Below are positions 1-6,210 of a stretch of 16,526 nucleotides of DNA, piece by piece. Source of the DNA: Anaerolineales bacterium UBA1429 (GTDB lineage: Bacteria > Chloroflexota > Anaerolineae > UBA1429); NCBI GenBank assembly GCA_002329325.1, contig DCTX01000059.1:1-16526 (forward strand). Reading direction: 5' to 3'. The notes below the pieces were generated by a model, which was not told where the DNA came from, did not search any database, and was given only the letters and a program-made list of their open reading frames with translations. How positions within the stretch are numbered: position 1 is the stretch's first letter; each line of letters starts with the position of its first letter. Both the position numbers and the translations under genes were made by a program.

Positions 1-273
1 CATTTTCACTGATTGACAACAGGCGTCCGCCCTCCGGGCTAGCGTCTGCCCTGCAAGACGGCCCCGCACCCCCTACAGGTTGTGTTGTGACAGGGCGTGT
101 CGCCCAGGAGTCGTGGGTTCGAGAAGCCTCCGGAACCCCGGAAAAGCAGTACAATCTGCAATGCGCAGGCCGACGTCAGAATCTCCGTGCATGGCGGCGA
201 GCCGGCCGGGCGCACGTTGCGCCCTCACCCCCACAGAAGTGCCGCGGGGCCCGCCCAAGATCTGCTCCCACCT

Positions 274-331
274 AGAGGCGCATCAAACGACCGGCGATCA
301 GGCTCGATCGCCCCATGCTGGTGGCGCCTCT
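274..331. other. Nested stem-loop, candidate structured RNA
   Basis: The arms 274-281 (AGAGGCGC) and 324-331 (GCGCCTCT) are perfectly complementary. Inside them, 293-299 (GGCGATC) pairs with 306-312 (GATCGCC) around a six-base loop. The two internal single-stranded sides are each 11 bases, giving a symmetric internal loop. The strand is unknown because the fold works equally on both. No T-run follows, so a simple terminator is unlikely. I do not recognise a known RNA family. Confidence 0.3.
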
Positions 332-392
332 GTGTCATCACTGGTCCACAGGGGCGACTGCGGAATTGCCCTGCTTGGGTTCTGCATTCAGC

Positions 393-420
393 TTGCGTTG
401 CCCGGCTTTTGTGATATCAT
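393..420 (+). promoter_or_regulatory. Possible upstream promoter of the infC operon (extended -10)
   Basis: A TG-A-TATCAT sequence at 412-420 matches the extended -10 form (TGN followed by a 5/6 match to TATAAT). TTGCGT at 393-398 lies 16 bases upstream as a weak -35. Transcription would begin near 427, giving a leader of about 150 bases before infC. This is weaker evidence than the promoter at 488-516. Confidence 0.35.
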
Positions 421-487
421 ACCGCTATCTTGCAGGGCGCCCTGTGGAGCTCTGACGTTGCCCCGTCGGACGGAGCGGGCAGTGGGT

Positions 488-516
488 TTGCCAGCAAGAG
501 CGACACGTGGTAGAAT
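488..516 (+). promoter_or_regulatory. Probable sigma-70 type promoter of infC-rpmI-rplT
   Basis: TTGCCA (488-493), a 17-base spacer and TAGAAT (511-516) each match the housekeeping consensus at 5 of 6 positions with ideal spacing. Transcription would start near 523, about 57 bases before the infC start. The same TTGCCA -35 appears at two other predicted plus-strand promoters in this window. Confidence 0.6.
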
Positions 517-566
517 TACGCGACATGGATCGGCCTGGCACAATGACAGCCAGCTTGACAGTAGAG

Positions 567-572
567 AGGTGA
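567..572 (+). promoter_or_regulatory. Ribosome binding site that decides the infC start
   Basis: AGGTGA lies 7 bases before ATC 580 but 28 bases before TTG 601. Only purine-rich AGAGAG, a weak Shine-Dalgarno, lies nearer to TTG. The spacing therefore favours AUC as the initiation codon. Confidence 0.6.
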
Positions 573-579
573 TGGTACC

Positions 580-1116
580 ATCAGCAAGAGAGAGCATCGC
601 TTGAACAACGAGATCCGGGTGCGCGAAGTCCGCCTGATTGACGAGAGCGGCAAACAGCTGGGCATCTACCCGATCCGGGAAGCGCTGCATGTGGCGATGG
701 AGCGAGGGCTTGACCTGGTGGAGGTTTCTCCCAACGCCCGTCCGCCCGTCTGCCGCCTGATGGACTATGGCAAGTTCATGTACGAGAAATCCCGGCGAGA
801 CCGGGAGGCGCGGCGCGCCCAGAAACAGGTCGAGATCAAAGAGATCCAGGTGCGCCCCAAGACCGCCGAGCATGACGTGACCTTCAAGCTGAGCCGGGCG
901 CGCAAGTTCCTGGCCGAAGGGAACAAGATCCGCGTGCGCGTGCGCTTTCGTGGGCGGGAGATCACCCATGCTGACCTCGCCGTGGAACTGATGGAGCGAG
1001 TCGCCACGGATCTGGGCGATGTGGCTACCGTGGAGCTGACGCCCCGCATGGAGGGGCGCTCGATGATCATGATCCTGGCTCCCGGCAAGACCGAAGCCAA
1101 GGCTGACCAAGGCTGA
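580..1116 (+). CDS. infC: Translation initiation factor IF-3, AUC start codon
   Basis: IF3 binds the 30S subunit, keeps it apart from 50S and checks start-codon and initiator tRNA pairing. The protein has the usual N-domain (with the NARPPVCRLMDYGK signature), a charged linker rich in R, E and K, and a C-domain ending with MEGRSMIMILAP. I place the start at ATC 580 rather than TTG 601. AGGTGA at 567-572 lies 7 bases upstream of ATC, an in-frame stop is at 562-564, and the added residues SKREHR restore the ISK-type N-terminus known from other IF3 proteins, such as that of Bacillus. From 580 the product is 178 residues. Rare start codons (AUU, AUA, AUC) are a family hallmark that makes infC translation sensitive to IF3 itself, so autoregulation is likely. 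It is first in the infC-rpmI-rplT operon. The start choice is inference; the identity is secure. Confidence 0.95.
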   Translation: MSKREHRLNNEIRVREVRLIDESGKQLGIYPIREALHVAMERGLDLVEVSPNARPPVCRLMDYGKFMYEKSRRDREARRAQKQVEIKEIQVRPKTAEHDVTFKLSRARKFLAEGNKIRVRVRFRGREITHADLAVELMERVATDLGDVATVELTPRMEGRSMIMILAPGKTEAKADQG

Positions 1117-1140
1117 CAAAGGCTATTGCACGGCAGGACT

Positions 1141-1174
1141 CATTGCCAGGAGGCCTTGGGGCCTCGGGTCAATG
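1141..1174 (+). promoter_or_regulatory. Stem-loop between infC and rpmI, possible L20 operator or attenuator
   Basis: A lower 5-bp stem (CATTG 1141-1145 with CAATG 1170-1174) encloses an internal loop and an upper 6-bp stem (GAGGCC 1150-1155 with GGCCTC 1160-1165) closed by TTGG. A modest T-rich stretch ending in TTTT follows near 1178-1185. In other bacteria ribosomal protein L20 represses this operon by binding mRNA upstream of rpmI. A role of that kind here is inference, and a leaky terminator is the alternative. Confidence 0.35.
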
Positions 1175-1224
1175 GGTCTTGTTTTGCGCCCTATACCATA
1201 GTGAATACCCATGAGGAGGTTCCC

Positions 1225-1437
1225 GTGCCCAAGCTCAAGACGTACAAAGGCGCTGCCAAGCGTTTCAAGCTAACCGGCTCCGGCAAGCTGGTGCGCACCA
1301 AGGCCGAGAAGCGCCACCTGCGCCGCAAGCGGTCCAGCCGGTCCAAGCGCTCGGCCTGGCAGATGGTCGAGGTCGAATCGCCTCAGATCCGCAAGCGTGT
1401 GATGCGTTTGACGCCTTTTCTCGGCAAGCGCGGCTAG
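1225..1437 (+). CDS. rpmI: 50S ribosomal protein L35
   Basis: The product is a small basic protein of 70 residues, close to the usual length of about 65. It opens with PKLKTYKGAAKRFKLTGSGK, continues with the RRKRSSRSKR basic run and ends LTPFLGKRG, all typical of L35. L35 is a structural protein of the large ribosomal subunit. The start is GTG at 1225, preceded by GAGGAGG at 1213-1219. Upstream in-frame codons lack L35 similarity and a binding site. It lies between infC and rplT, the conserved order in many phyla, and is probably co-regulated with rplT by L20. Confidence 0.95.
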   Translation: MPKLKTYKGAAKRFKLTGSGKLVRTKAEKRHLRRKRSSRSKRSAWQMVEVESPQIRKRVMRLTPFLGKRG

Positions 1438-1470
1438 TCGCGCCACCATACTTTTCGTAAGGACAAGACC

Positions 1471-1830
1471 ATGCCAAGAGTAAAGCGTGGCGTGACCCAG
1501 ACCAATCGCCACAAGAAAGTTCTCAATCAAACCAAGGGGCAGTTCGGCTCCAAGAGCAAGCTGTTCAGGCGCGCCAACGAGGCCCTGCTCAAGTCGCTGA
1601 GCTACCAGACCCGCGACCGGCGCGCGCGCAAGCGCGACATGCGGCGGCTGTGGATCCAGCGCATCAACGCGGGCGCCCGCCTGCATGGCATCAGCTACAG
1701 CAGGCTCATTGACGGGCTGAACAAGGCCGAGGTCGAGGTCAATCGCAAGATGCTCGCCGACCTGGCCGTGCGCGATCCGCAGGCTTTTGCCCGGCTCGTA
1801 GAGGTCGCCCAGCAGGCGCTGGCGGTCTAG
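1471..1830 (+). CDS. rplT: 50S ribosomal protein L20
   Basis: The 119-residue basic protein begins MPRVKRG, with the long N-terminal helix rich in K and R (NRHKKVLNQTKG, RRARKRDMRRLWIQRINAG) that contacts 23S rRNA. The C-terminal globular part contains SYSRLIDGLNKAEVEVNRKMLADLAVRDP, as in other L20 proteins. L20 is needed early in 50S assembly and in other bacteria is also the translational repressor of rpmI-rplT. AAGGA at 1458-1462 precedes ATG 1471. It lies 33 bases after rpmI and 28 bases before the methyltransferase gene, so all four genes may form one transcript. Confidence 0.97.
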   Translation: MPRVKRGVTQTNRHKKVLNQTKGQFGSKSKLFRRANEALLKSLSYQTRDRRARKRDMRRLWIQRINAGARLHGISYSRLIDGLNKAEVEVNRKMLADLAVRDPQAFARLVEVAQQALAV

Positions 1831-1858
1831 GCTCAGGCCGGGTTGTGGGGAGAGGCCT

Positions 1859-2668
1859 ATGCCGCACATCGGCGAGATCCAGAGCCTCCAGAACCCACAC
1901 GTCAAACTGCTTCGTCGGCTCATAGCAAAAAAGCGGGACCGTCATCGAGAGCGCCAGTACCTGGCCGAAGGATATCGCCTGGTACGGCACGCCGTCTCTC
2001 GAGGGCATCGGCCCGCTTTTGGCTTTTACACAGGCGCTTTTGCCGCCGACCCCGGGCGCGCCGGGCTGATCGCGGCGCTGTCCGAGACCGCCTGCCAGCT
2101 CTGGCAGGTGTCGGACGAGGTGATGGCTGCCATCTCGGACACGACTACGCCCCAGGGCCTGGTGGCGGTGATGCCCATGCCCCAGCCGGACCCCGAGGCC
2201 GTGCGTAGCGCCGATCTGACGCTGATCGTCGACGGCTGGCGCACCCCCGGCAACCTGGGCACGCTGTTGCGCACCGCCCTGGCCACAGGCGTCGGCAGCG
2301 TCGTGTGCGCACCGGGCACAGTGGACCCCTATAGCCCCAAGGTCGTGCGCGCCGGCATGGGCGCCCACTTTGATCTCGCCATTCTCATGGATCTGACCTG
2401 GGCAGAGATCGCCAGCCTCACGGCGGGCAAGCAGTGCGTCCTGGCCGAGGCCGGCGCGGCCCTGCCGCTGTGGGAGCTGGATTGGACCCTGCCCTCCGCG
2501 CTGATCATCGGCAGCGAGGCCCATGGCCCCGGCAGCGAGGCCCACGCCCTGGCTACCCATGCGGCGCGCATCCCCATGGCGGAGGGCGCCGAATCCCTCA
2601 ACGCCGCCGTCGCGGCGGCGGGCTTTCTTTTCGAGGCCCAGCGCCAGCGCGCGTTGGCGGCGGGCTAG
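1859..2668 (+). CDS. SpoU/TrmH family RNA 2'-O-methyltransferase
   Basis: The 269-residue protein has the layout of TrmH-type (SPOUT) ribose methyltransferases, which use S-adenosylmethionine and act as dimers with a trefoil knot. The N-terminal substrate-binding domain (about 1-110) includes FLAEGYRLV-like residues 34-42. Motif 1 is around 125-140 (DGWRTPGNLGTLLRTA, with the invariant N of PGNLGT and the R of RTA). Motif 2 is LIIGSEAHGPG near 216-225, and motif 3 is IPM followed by ESLNAAVAAAGFLFE near 238-259. The usual motif 2 GNEG is here GSEA, a mild departure. ATG 1859 follows GGGGAGAG. The linkage rplT then spoU/trmH occurs in other bacteria, where the product is a tRNA or 23S rRNA methyltransferase. 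The exact target cannot be told. Its stop overlaps the stop of the convergent cinA-type gene. Confidence 0.9.
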   Translation: MPHIGEIQSLQNPHVKLLRRLIAKKRDRHRERQYLAEGYRLVRHAVSRGHRPAFGFYTGAFAADPGRAGLIAALSETACQLWQVSDEVMAAISDTTTPQGLVAVMPMPQPDPEAVRSADLTLIVDGWRTPGNLGTLLRTALATGVGSVVCAPGTVDPYSPKVVRAGMGAHFDLAILMDLTWAEIASLTAGKQCVLAEAGAALPLWELDWTLPSALIIGSEAHGPGSEAHALATHAARIPMAEGAESLNAAVAAAGFLFEAQRQRALAAG

Positions 2669-3159
2669 CTTTCGGCCAACGCCTCGATCACCATCTCCAG
2701 CGCCCGTCGCGCCGAGGCGACCTTGTTGCCCGAGCGATCGTGGGGCCACTGATGGCGCTCCACCCGTTGCACCGTCGGCGTCGCCACGCCGATGAACACC
2801 GTCCCCACAGGCTTGGTGGGCACGGCCCCCGTGGGCCCGGCGATGCCCGTCACGCTGACGCCGATCTGGGCGTCCAAAGCCGCACGCACGCCCTGGGCCA
2901 TGGCCAGGGCTACCGGCTCGCTGACGGCGCCGTGGGCGCAGATCTCCTGAGTGGGCACCCCCAAAAGGCGCGCCTTGGCCTCGTCTGCATAGGCCACCAC
3001 GCCTCCCACATAGTAGACCGAGCTGCCGGGCACCTCGGTGATCCAGTGGCCGATCAACCCGCCCGTACACGACTCGGCGGTAGCCAGCATCCAGCCACGC
3101 GCCGCCAGCAGACGCCCGGCCTCGGCAGCCAGGGCGATGGGATCGAACTCGTGAGTCAA
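2665..3159 (-). CDS. CinA C-terminal domain protein, nicotinamide-nucleotide amidohydrolase type
   Basis: The protein is 164 residues and consists only of the CinA C-terminal domain (PncC type), known to deamidate NMN to nicotinic acid mononucleotide in NAD recycling. Visible signatures are TAESCTGGLIGHWIT at about 27-41, VPGSSVYYVGGVVAYADEAK and the GIAGPTGAVPTKPVGTVFIG segment at 105-124. No N-terminal MoCF-like half of full-length CinA is present. I choose TTG 3159 as start. AGGAAGGA lies about 7 bases upstream, whereas the longer frame to 3231 adds residues without family similarity and overlaps the RDD gene. It is the last gene of the leftward operon, 61 bases after the RDD gene. It ends in CTAG shared with the convergent methyltransferase stop. 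Confidence 0.88.
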   Translation of the reverse strand: MTHEFDPIALAAEAGRLLAARGWMLATAESCTGGLIGHWITEVPGSSVYYVGGVVAYADEAKARLLGVPTQEICAHGAVSEPVALAMAQGVRAALDAQIGVSVTGIAGPTGAVPTKPVGTVFIGVATPTVQRVERHQWPHDRSGNKVASARRALEMVIEALAES

Positions 3160-3220
3160 ACTCGTGTCCTTCCTCGGATCTGATTGCCGAGGGCTTCCCC
3201 CAGGGGGAGTCGCGCCAAGG

Positions 3221-3667
3221 CTAACGTACATGCACCACGCGAGTGCCCGCCACGCGGTCGCCGCAGCGGGCTCGCTCGGGCGACCGGACGATCAGGACCG
3301 CGCCCAGCTGGTTCAGGGCGGGCAGGCTATCCACCACGCGCAGCGCGTTGCGGATCAGGCTGGCCTCGAGGCCCGGCCTGTGCCCATGGGCGGCCACCAC
3401 GCGCAGCCCCAGGGCCCTCTTGCCCGGGGTGGCGCCCGCCAGACCCTCCAGCAGCCAGAAGCACAGCGCCATGATCAGCAGGAAAGCGATGCACAGCGGG
3501 TCTGTGATCAGGAGGCCATGAACCCAGCGATGGTCGCTGGCTGCCATGTGCCACACACCCTTGACGAGGCGGGTGGTCGGGAAAAAGACGGCGCAGAAGA
3601 GTAACATATCCACGCACAGGGCCCAAAAGCGCGGCCACAGGCCCGCATACCGCGCCTCGCCTGTCAC
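3221..3667 (-). CDS. RDD family membrane protein
   Basis: The protein is 148 residues with hydrophobic segments at about 14-30 and 52-74. It carries RDD hallmarks: R13 and D20 in the first helix region (RFWALCVDMLLF), TPGKRALGLRVV near 80-91, RNALRVVDSLP at 106-116, and a terminal CGDRVAGTRVV typical of the family end. RDD proteins are poorly understood; some are linked to ion or osmolyte transport, but no specific function can be claimed. I choose GTG 3667, whose GTGA overlaps the TGA of the upstream EFR1-type gene, implying translational coupling. The frame stays open far upstream only as the antisense-free shadow of that neighbouring gene. Confidence 0.85.
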   Translation of the reverse strand: MTGEARYAGLWPRFWALCVDMLLFCAVFFPTTRLVKGVWHMAASDHRWVHGLLITDPLCIAFLLIMALCFWLLEGLAGATPGKRALGLRVVAAHGHRPGLEASLIRNALRVVDSLPALNQLGAVLIVRSPERARCGDRVAGTRVVHVR

Positions 3668-4473
3668 TCCGGCAACTCCTCTCGGGGCTGCAACGCTCGG
3701 GCGGGTACGGCCCGGTAGGGCTCGAGCGACAAGCCCCAGAGGGCCAGCGCCTGCTCCGGGCAATAGGAGAGGCAGCGCATGCACTGCTGACAGCGGCCCT
3801 GGTAGCGCGGCCAGGGATCCAGCGTCAGGTTGCCGATGGGGCACAGGCGGGCGCACAGGCCGCACCGGGTGCAGCGCTCGCGATCCAGCCGCAGCACCGA
3901 GTCGGTCCAGGCCACCCAGCGCCACATCCAGCGCGAGCCCACCAGGGCGCGCAAGAGATCGGGCAGCACGGGCACGTGGCCCCAGCGGGCCCGTCCCGCC
4001 AGCAGGTCGCGGGCGTAAGCGCGGGCGCGCTCCTGGCCCCGCTCGCGTTGCCGCTGCTCCCGCTCCTCTGCGATGCGCCTCCGGTAATAGTTGATCGGCA
4101 TGATGATCTCGCGGGCGCCGATGGGAGTGTAGCCCCGGCCGCGCACCACCTCTCGCAACGGGCCGACGATGGCGCCCGAGTAGCCCGCCATGGTGTCCAC
4201 CATAAAGATAGGCGCGCCCTGGCCGGGCGCCAGCTCCTGGCAGAACTGCCACACCAGGGGATAGGTGGTCTGGCAGGCCACGGGGAAGGCCAGCCCCACC
4301 CAGCCCCGCGGCGCGATGCGCGCCGGGTCGCACGCCGTCATGGGCTGCAGGTGCACCTCCCAGCCCTCCTCCTGGAACACCTGGGCCATGGCCTGGGCCG
4401 CCAGCAGCGTGTTGCCGGTGCCGGAGAACCAGTAGAGATCCAGAATCTTGGCGCTCACCCGCTCCTCCGTCAT
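3664..4473 (-). CDS. EFR1-type flavodoxin-ferredoxin fusion (two 4Fe-4S clusters)
   Basis: The protein is 269 residues. The N-terminal half is flavodoxin-like, with the FMN phosphate loop WFSGTGNT at 15-22 and FPVACQTTYPLV near 63-74. The C-terminal part carries two 4Fe-4S motifs of CxxCxxCxxxCP form, Cys201/204/207/211 and Cys228/231/234/238. This matches the EFR1 family of ferredoxins (flavodoxin plus ferredoxin), cytosolic electron carriers whose partners are mostly unknown. A charged helix at about 131-155 links the halves, and W-rich residues 182-190 may touch the membrane. ATG 4473 is one base beyond the stop of the upstream GNAT-fusion gene, and its own stop overlaps the RDD start, so the three genes are tightly coupled. 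It may feed electrons to a membrane partner; that is inference. Confidence 0.88.
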   Translation of the reverse strand: MTEERVSAKILDLYWFSGTGNTLLAAQAMAQVFQEEGWEVHLQPMTACDPARIAPRGWVGLAFPVACQTTYPLVWQFCQELAPGQGAPIFMVDTMAGYSGAIVGPLREVVRGRGYTPIGAREIIMPINYYRRRIAEEREQRQRERGQERARAYARDLLAGRARWGHVPVLPDLLRALVGSRWMWRWVAWTDSVLRLDRERCTRCGLCARLCPIGNLTLDPWPRYQGRCQQCMRCLSYCPEQALALWGLSLEPYRAVPARALQPREELPE

Positions 4474-4474
4474 G

Positions 4475-5551
4475 CTACAACGCGACCAACGCCAGGGTGG
4501 CCGCCGCCATCAGGCACCACGCCACGGAGCTCCAATCCCAGATGCGCCTGCCATTGTAGCAGGCCAAAGGGAAGAACGGTATCAGGATATCCAGGATGCT
4601 CAAGGTCGCTCCGATCCAGAAGGAGAGGGAGCGCCAGCCCACTTCTGGCGCTACGAGCCCCAGCAGGCGCAAGAGGCCCAGCAAGACCAAGGTGGATGCG
4701 GCTCCTGCCAGGGCGACCGGCCCCAGCCGGGGCAACGTCTCCCGATAGCGCCACTCCTCTGCCTCCGGGTACAGGCCGCCGGGGTTGGCATAGTACCCCC
4801 CGAGGAGGCCCGCGATGACCACGCCCAGGGGGAACCCGGATTCCCAGGCGCGGTAGCGCAGCGGCAGGCCCAGGGCGCGGCCTGCCACAAGCATGGCCAG
4901 GGTCCGCGCCCCCAGGAAGACCAACACGCTCATGGCGGCCGCAGCCAGGAGGCTGGCCGGCAGGGTGTGAAAGCCATGCTGCCGCCAGAGCGCCAGCCAG
5001 ACGAGCAGGGCGTTGACCAGGCAGACGCCCCACCACTGCAGCCAGGGGCGGTCGCGTCGCTGCGGCGCCGGCCGCGCCCAGAGGAACTGGCCCACATCCA
5101 AAAAGTGCATGGTGCGCAGCCAGAGCGGCACGATGCCCAGGCCGTAGCGGCGCACCTGCTCGCCGGGCGAGAGGATGCCCATCCCCCGATGCGCCCAGAG
5201 CCTGCCGGAGCGGGTGTTGTGGCCCTCGACGCAGGCCAGGATCTCGGTGCAGCCCTCTTTCTCCAGGAACGCCAGGGCCGCGTCGGCGAGGGCCTGCCCC
5301 ATGCCCTGGCCCTGGGCGTCCGGATCGACCAGGATCCAGGACACAAGGCCGGCCTTGCGGCCACCGGGCAGGGCAAAGGTCTCCAGCACCACGCTCCCCA
5401 TCGCCCGCCCGTCTCGCTCGGCGACGAACACGTGGTCGCTGAGGGAGAAGAACAGGGCCATCTGCCAGGGAAAGGCGCGCCGGGCGATGGCCCTGATGCG
5501 CTGGGGCTCGTCCGCCTGCATGGGGCGTATCGAGACCGGATCTTGTGGCAT
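4475..5551 (-). CDS. GNAT acetyltransferase fused to an M50/S2P-like membrane domain lacking HExxH
   Basis: The protein is 358 residues. The N-terminal part (1 to about 150) is a GNAT domain, with the acetyl-CoA binding motif A VDPDAQGQGMGQAL at 75-88 and motif B around 104-124 (ACVEGHNTRSGRLWAHRGM). The C-terminal part (about 175-355) has roughly five or six hydrophobic segments. It resembles site-2-protease-type (M50) membrane domains: RTLAMLVAGRALGLPLRYRAWESG sits where HELxH plus a following helix would be, then YYANPGGLY, LGPVALAGAASTL, and DILIPFFPLACYNGRRIWDW where the NLLPIPPLDG region would be. The zinc ligands are missing: RTLAM instead of HExxH (216-220) and YNG instead of LDG. If the match is right it is a pseudo-peptidase. 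ATG 5551 follows GGAGGG with good spacing. The GNAT call is firm and the membrane domain assignment is tentative. Confidence 0.8.
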   Translation of the reverse strand: MPQDPVSIRPMQADEPQRIRAIARRAFPWQMALFFSLSDHVFVAERDGRAMGSVVLETFALPGGRKAGLVSWILVDPDAQGQGMGQALADAALAFLEKEGCTEILACVEGHNTRSGRLWAHRGMGILSPGEQVRRYGLGIVPLWLRTMHFLDVGQFLWARPAPQRRDRPWLQWWGVCLVNALLVWLALWRQHGFHTLPASLLAAAAMSVLVFLGARTLAMLVAGRALGLPLRYRAWESGFPLGVVIAGLLGGYYANPGGLYPEAEEWRYRETLPRLGPVALAGAASTLVLLGLLRLLGLVAPEVGWRSLSFWIGATLSILDILIPFFPLACYNGRRIWDWSSVAWCLMAAATLALVAL

Positions 5552-5604
5552 GATGCACCCTCCTTTCCGGCGGCGAGGTTTGGCCGGGCGCCAGCGGAAG
5601 CGGC

Positions 5605-6126
5605 TCAGACGCCGACGGTCGCGCTGCGGCGTTCCAGCAGGGCCACGTCGCGCCACCCGCCGCCCATCTGGCCCAGGCGCTGGCGCACGCCCACGATGCG
5701 AAACCCGCAGGCCCGATGAAGCGCAATGCTGGCCGTGTTCTCGGGAAAGATGCCGGCCTGCAAGGTCCAGATGCCGTCGGCCTCAGAGGCGCTCACCAGG
5801 GCACCCAGCAGGGCGCGGCCGACGCCCTGGCCGCGCGCCGTCTCTGCCACATAGACGCTCACCTCGGCCACACCCCTGTACACGTAGCGGCCGGAGACGG
5901 GGCTGAGGGCGGCCCACCCCAGGATGCCTGCCGGTCCCAGGGCCACCAGGCGCGGCGTCGGCAGGTGCTGGCGATCCCAGGCCTCCCAGGTGGGCGCATC
6001 GGTCTCAAAGGTGGCGTGGCCCGTGGCGATCCCCTGGCAGTAGATAGCCTGCACTTCCGGCCAATGGGCCGGCAGCATCGCTGCCAGGGCGATGGTCGAG
6101 GCGCTGGAGTGCGGCACAGCGGCCAT
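5605..6126 (-). CDS. GNAT N-acetyltransferase, PAT/MnaT-like
   Basis: The protein is 173 residues and resembles phosphinothricin/methionine-sulfone type N-acetyltransferases, which acetylate the amino group of small amino-acid-like molecules using acetyl-CoA. Visible features are IYCQGIATGHATFETDAPTWEAW at 28-50, motif A VSVYVAETARGQGVGRALL at 89-107, and FPENTASIALHRACGFRIVG at 127-146 leading to GGGWRDVALLERR. ATG 6126 is preceded by AGGAGGG seven bases upstream; the longer frame to 6156 has no binding site. It sits 84 bases after the reductase gene and 53 bases before the GNAT-fusion gene in the leftward operon. The true substrate is unknown; resistance to an antimetabolite is one option, general amino-acid acetylation another. 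Confidence 0.87.
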   Translation of the reverse strand: MAAVPHSSASTIALAAMLPAHWPEVQAIYCQGIATGHATFETDAPTWEAWDRQHLPTPRLVALGPAGILGWAALSPVSGRYVYRGVAEVSVYVAETARGQGVGRALLGALVSASEADGIWTLQAGIFPENTASIALHRACGFRIVGVRQRLGQMGGGWRDVALLERRSATVGV

Positions 6127-6210
6127 GGGCGCGACCCTCCTATGCCGGGATTTCACTCGTGCGATGGCTATGCGCTGCCATATCCCACCCGTCCTCCCTG
6201 GCGCCTGGGC

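Larger units (their letters stand above)
1..487. other. Gene-free region upstream of infC with several stem-loops
   Basis: No convincing protein gene is visible. The open frames here lack a ribosome binding site or any recognisable protein, and one merely runs into infC out of frame. Self-complementary segments are frequent. A 7-bp stem lies at 208-214/218-224, a 5-bp GCGGG/CCCGC palindrome near 244-254, and a nested structure has an outer 8-bp stem at 274-281/324-331 and an inner 7-bp stem at 293-299/306-312. The region could be a long leader, an unrecognised small RNA, or the remains of a repeat element. I see no tRNA, T-box or known riboswitch consensus. The 12-mer at 221-232 also occurs in the repeat cluster near 7560. 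Confidence 0.5.

Noticed and set aside
100..150. tRNA- or tmRNA-like GGGTTCGAGAAGCC segment
   Set aside because: The T-loop-like GTTCGAG is not flanked by a 5-bp complementary stem, and no acceptor stem or anticodon arm can be built around it.
555..560. TTGACA just before infC as a -35
   Set aside because: No -10-like hexamer at 16-18 bases spacing; it lies next to the ribosome binding site and start codon.
80..604. Open frame of 174 codons across the region upstream of infC
   Set aside because: No ribosome binding site near its start, composition without recognisable domains, and it runs out of frame into the infC start region through stem-loops and promoter sequences.
3221..4333. 370-codon version of the RDD gene
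   Set aside because: The upstream part is a shifted-frame translation of the EFR1-type gene; GTG 3667 with the GTGA overlap gives a normal RDD length.
4448..5719. 423-codon plus-strand open frame
   Set aside because: It is antisense to the GNAT-fusion gene, rich in Q, G and P from codon bias, and without domain similarity.
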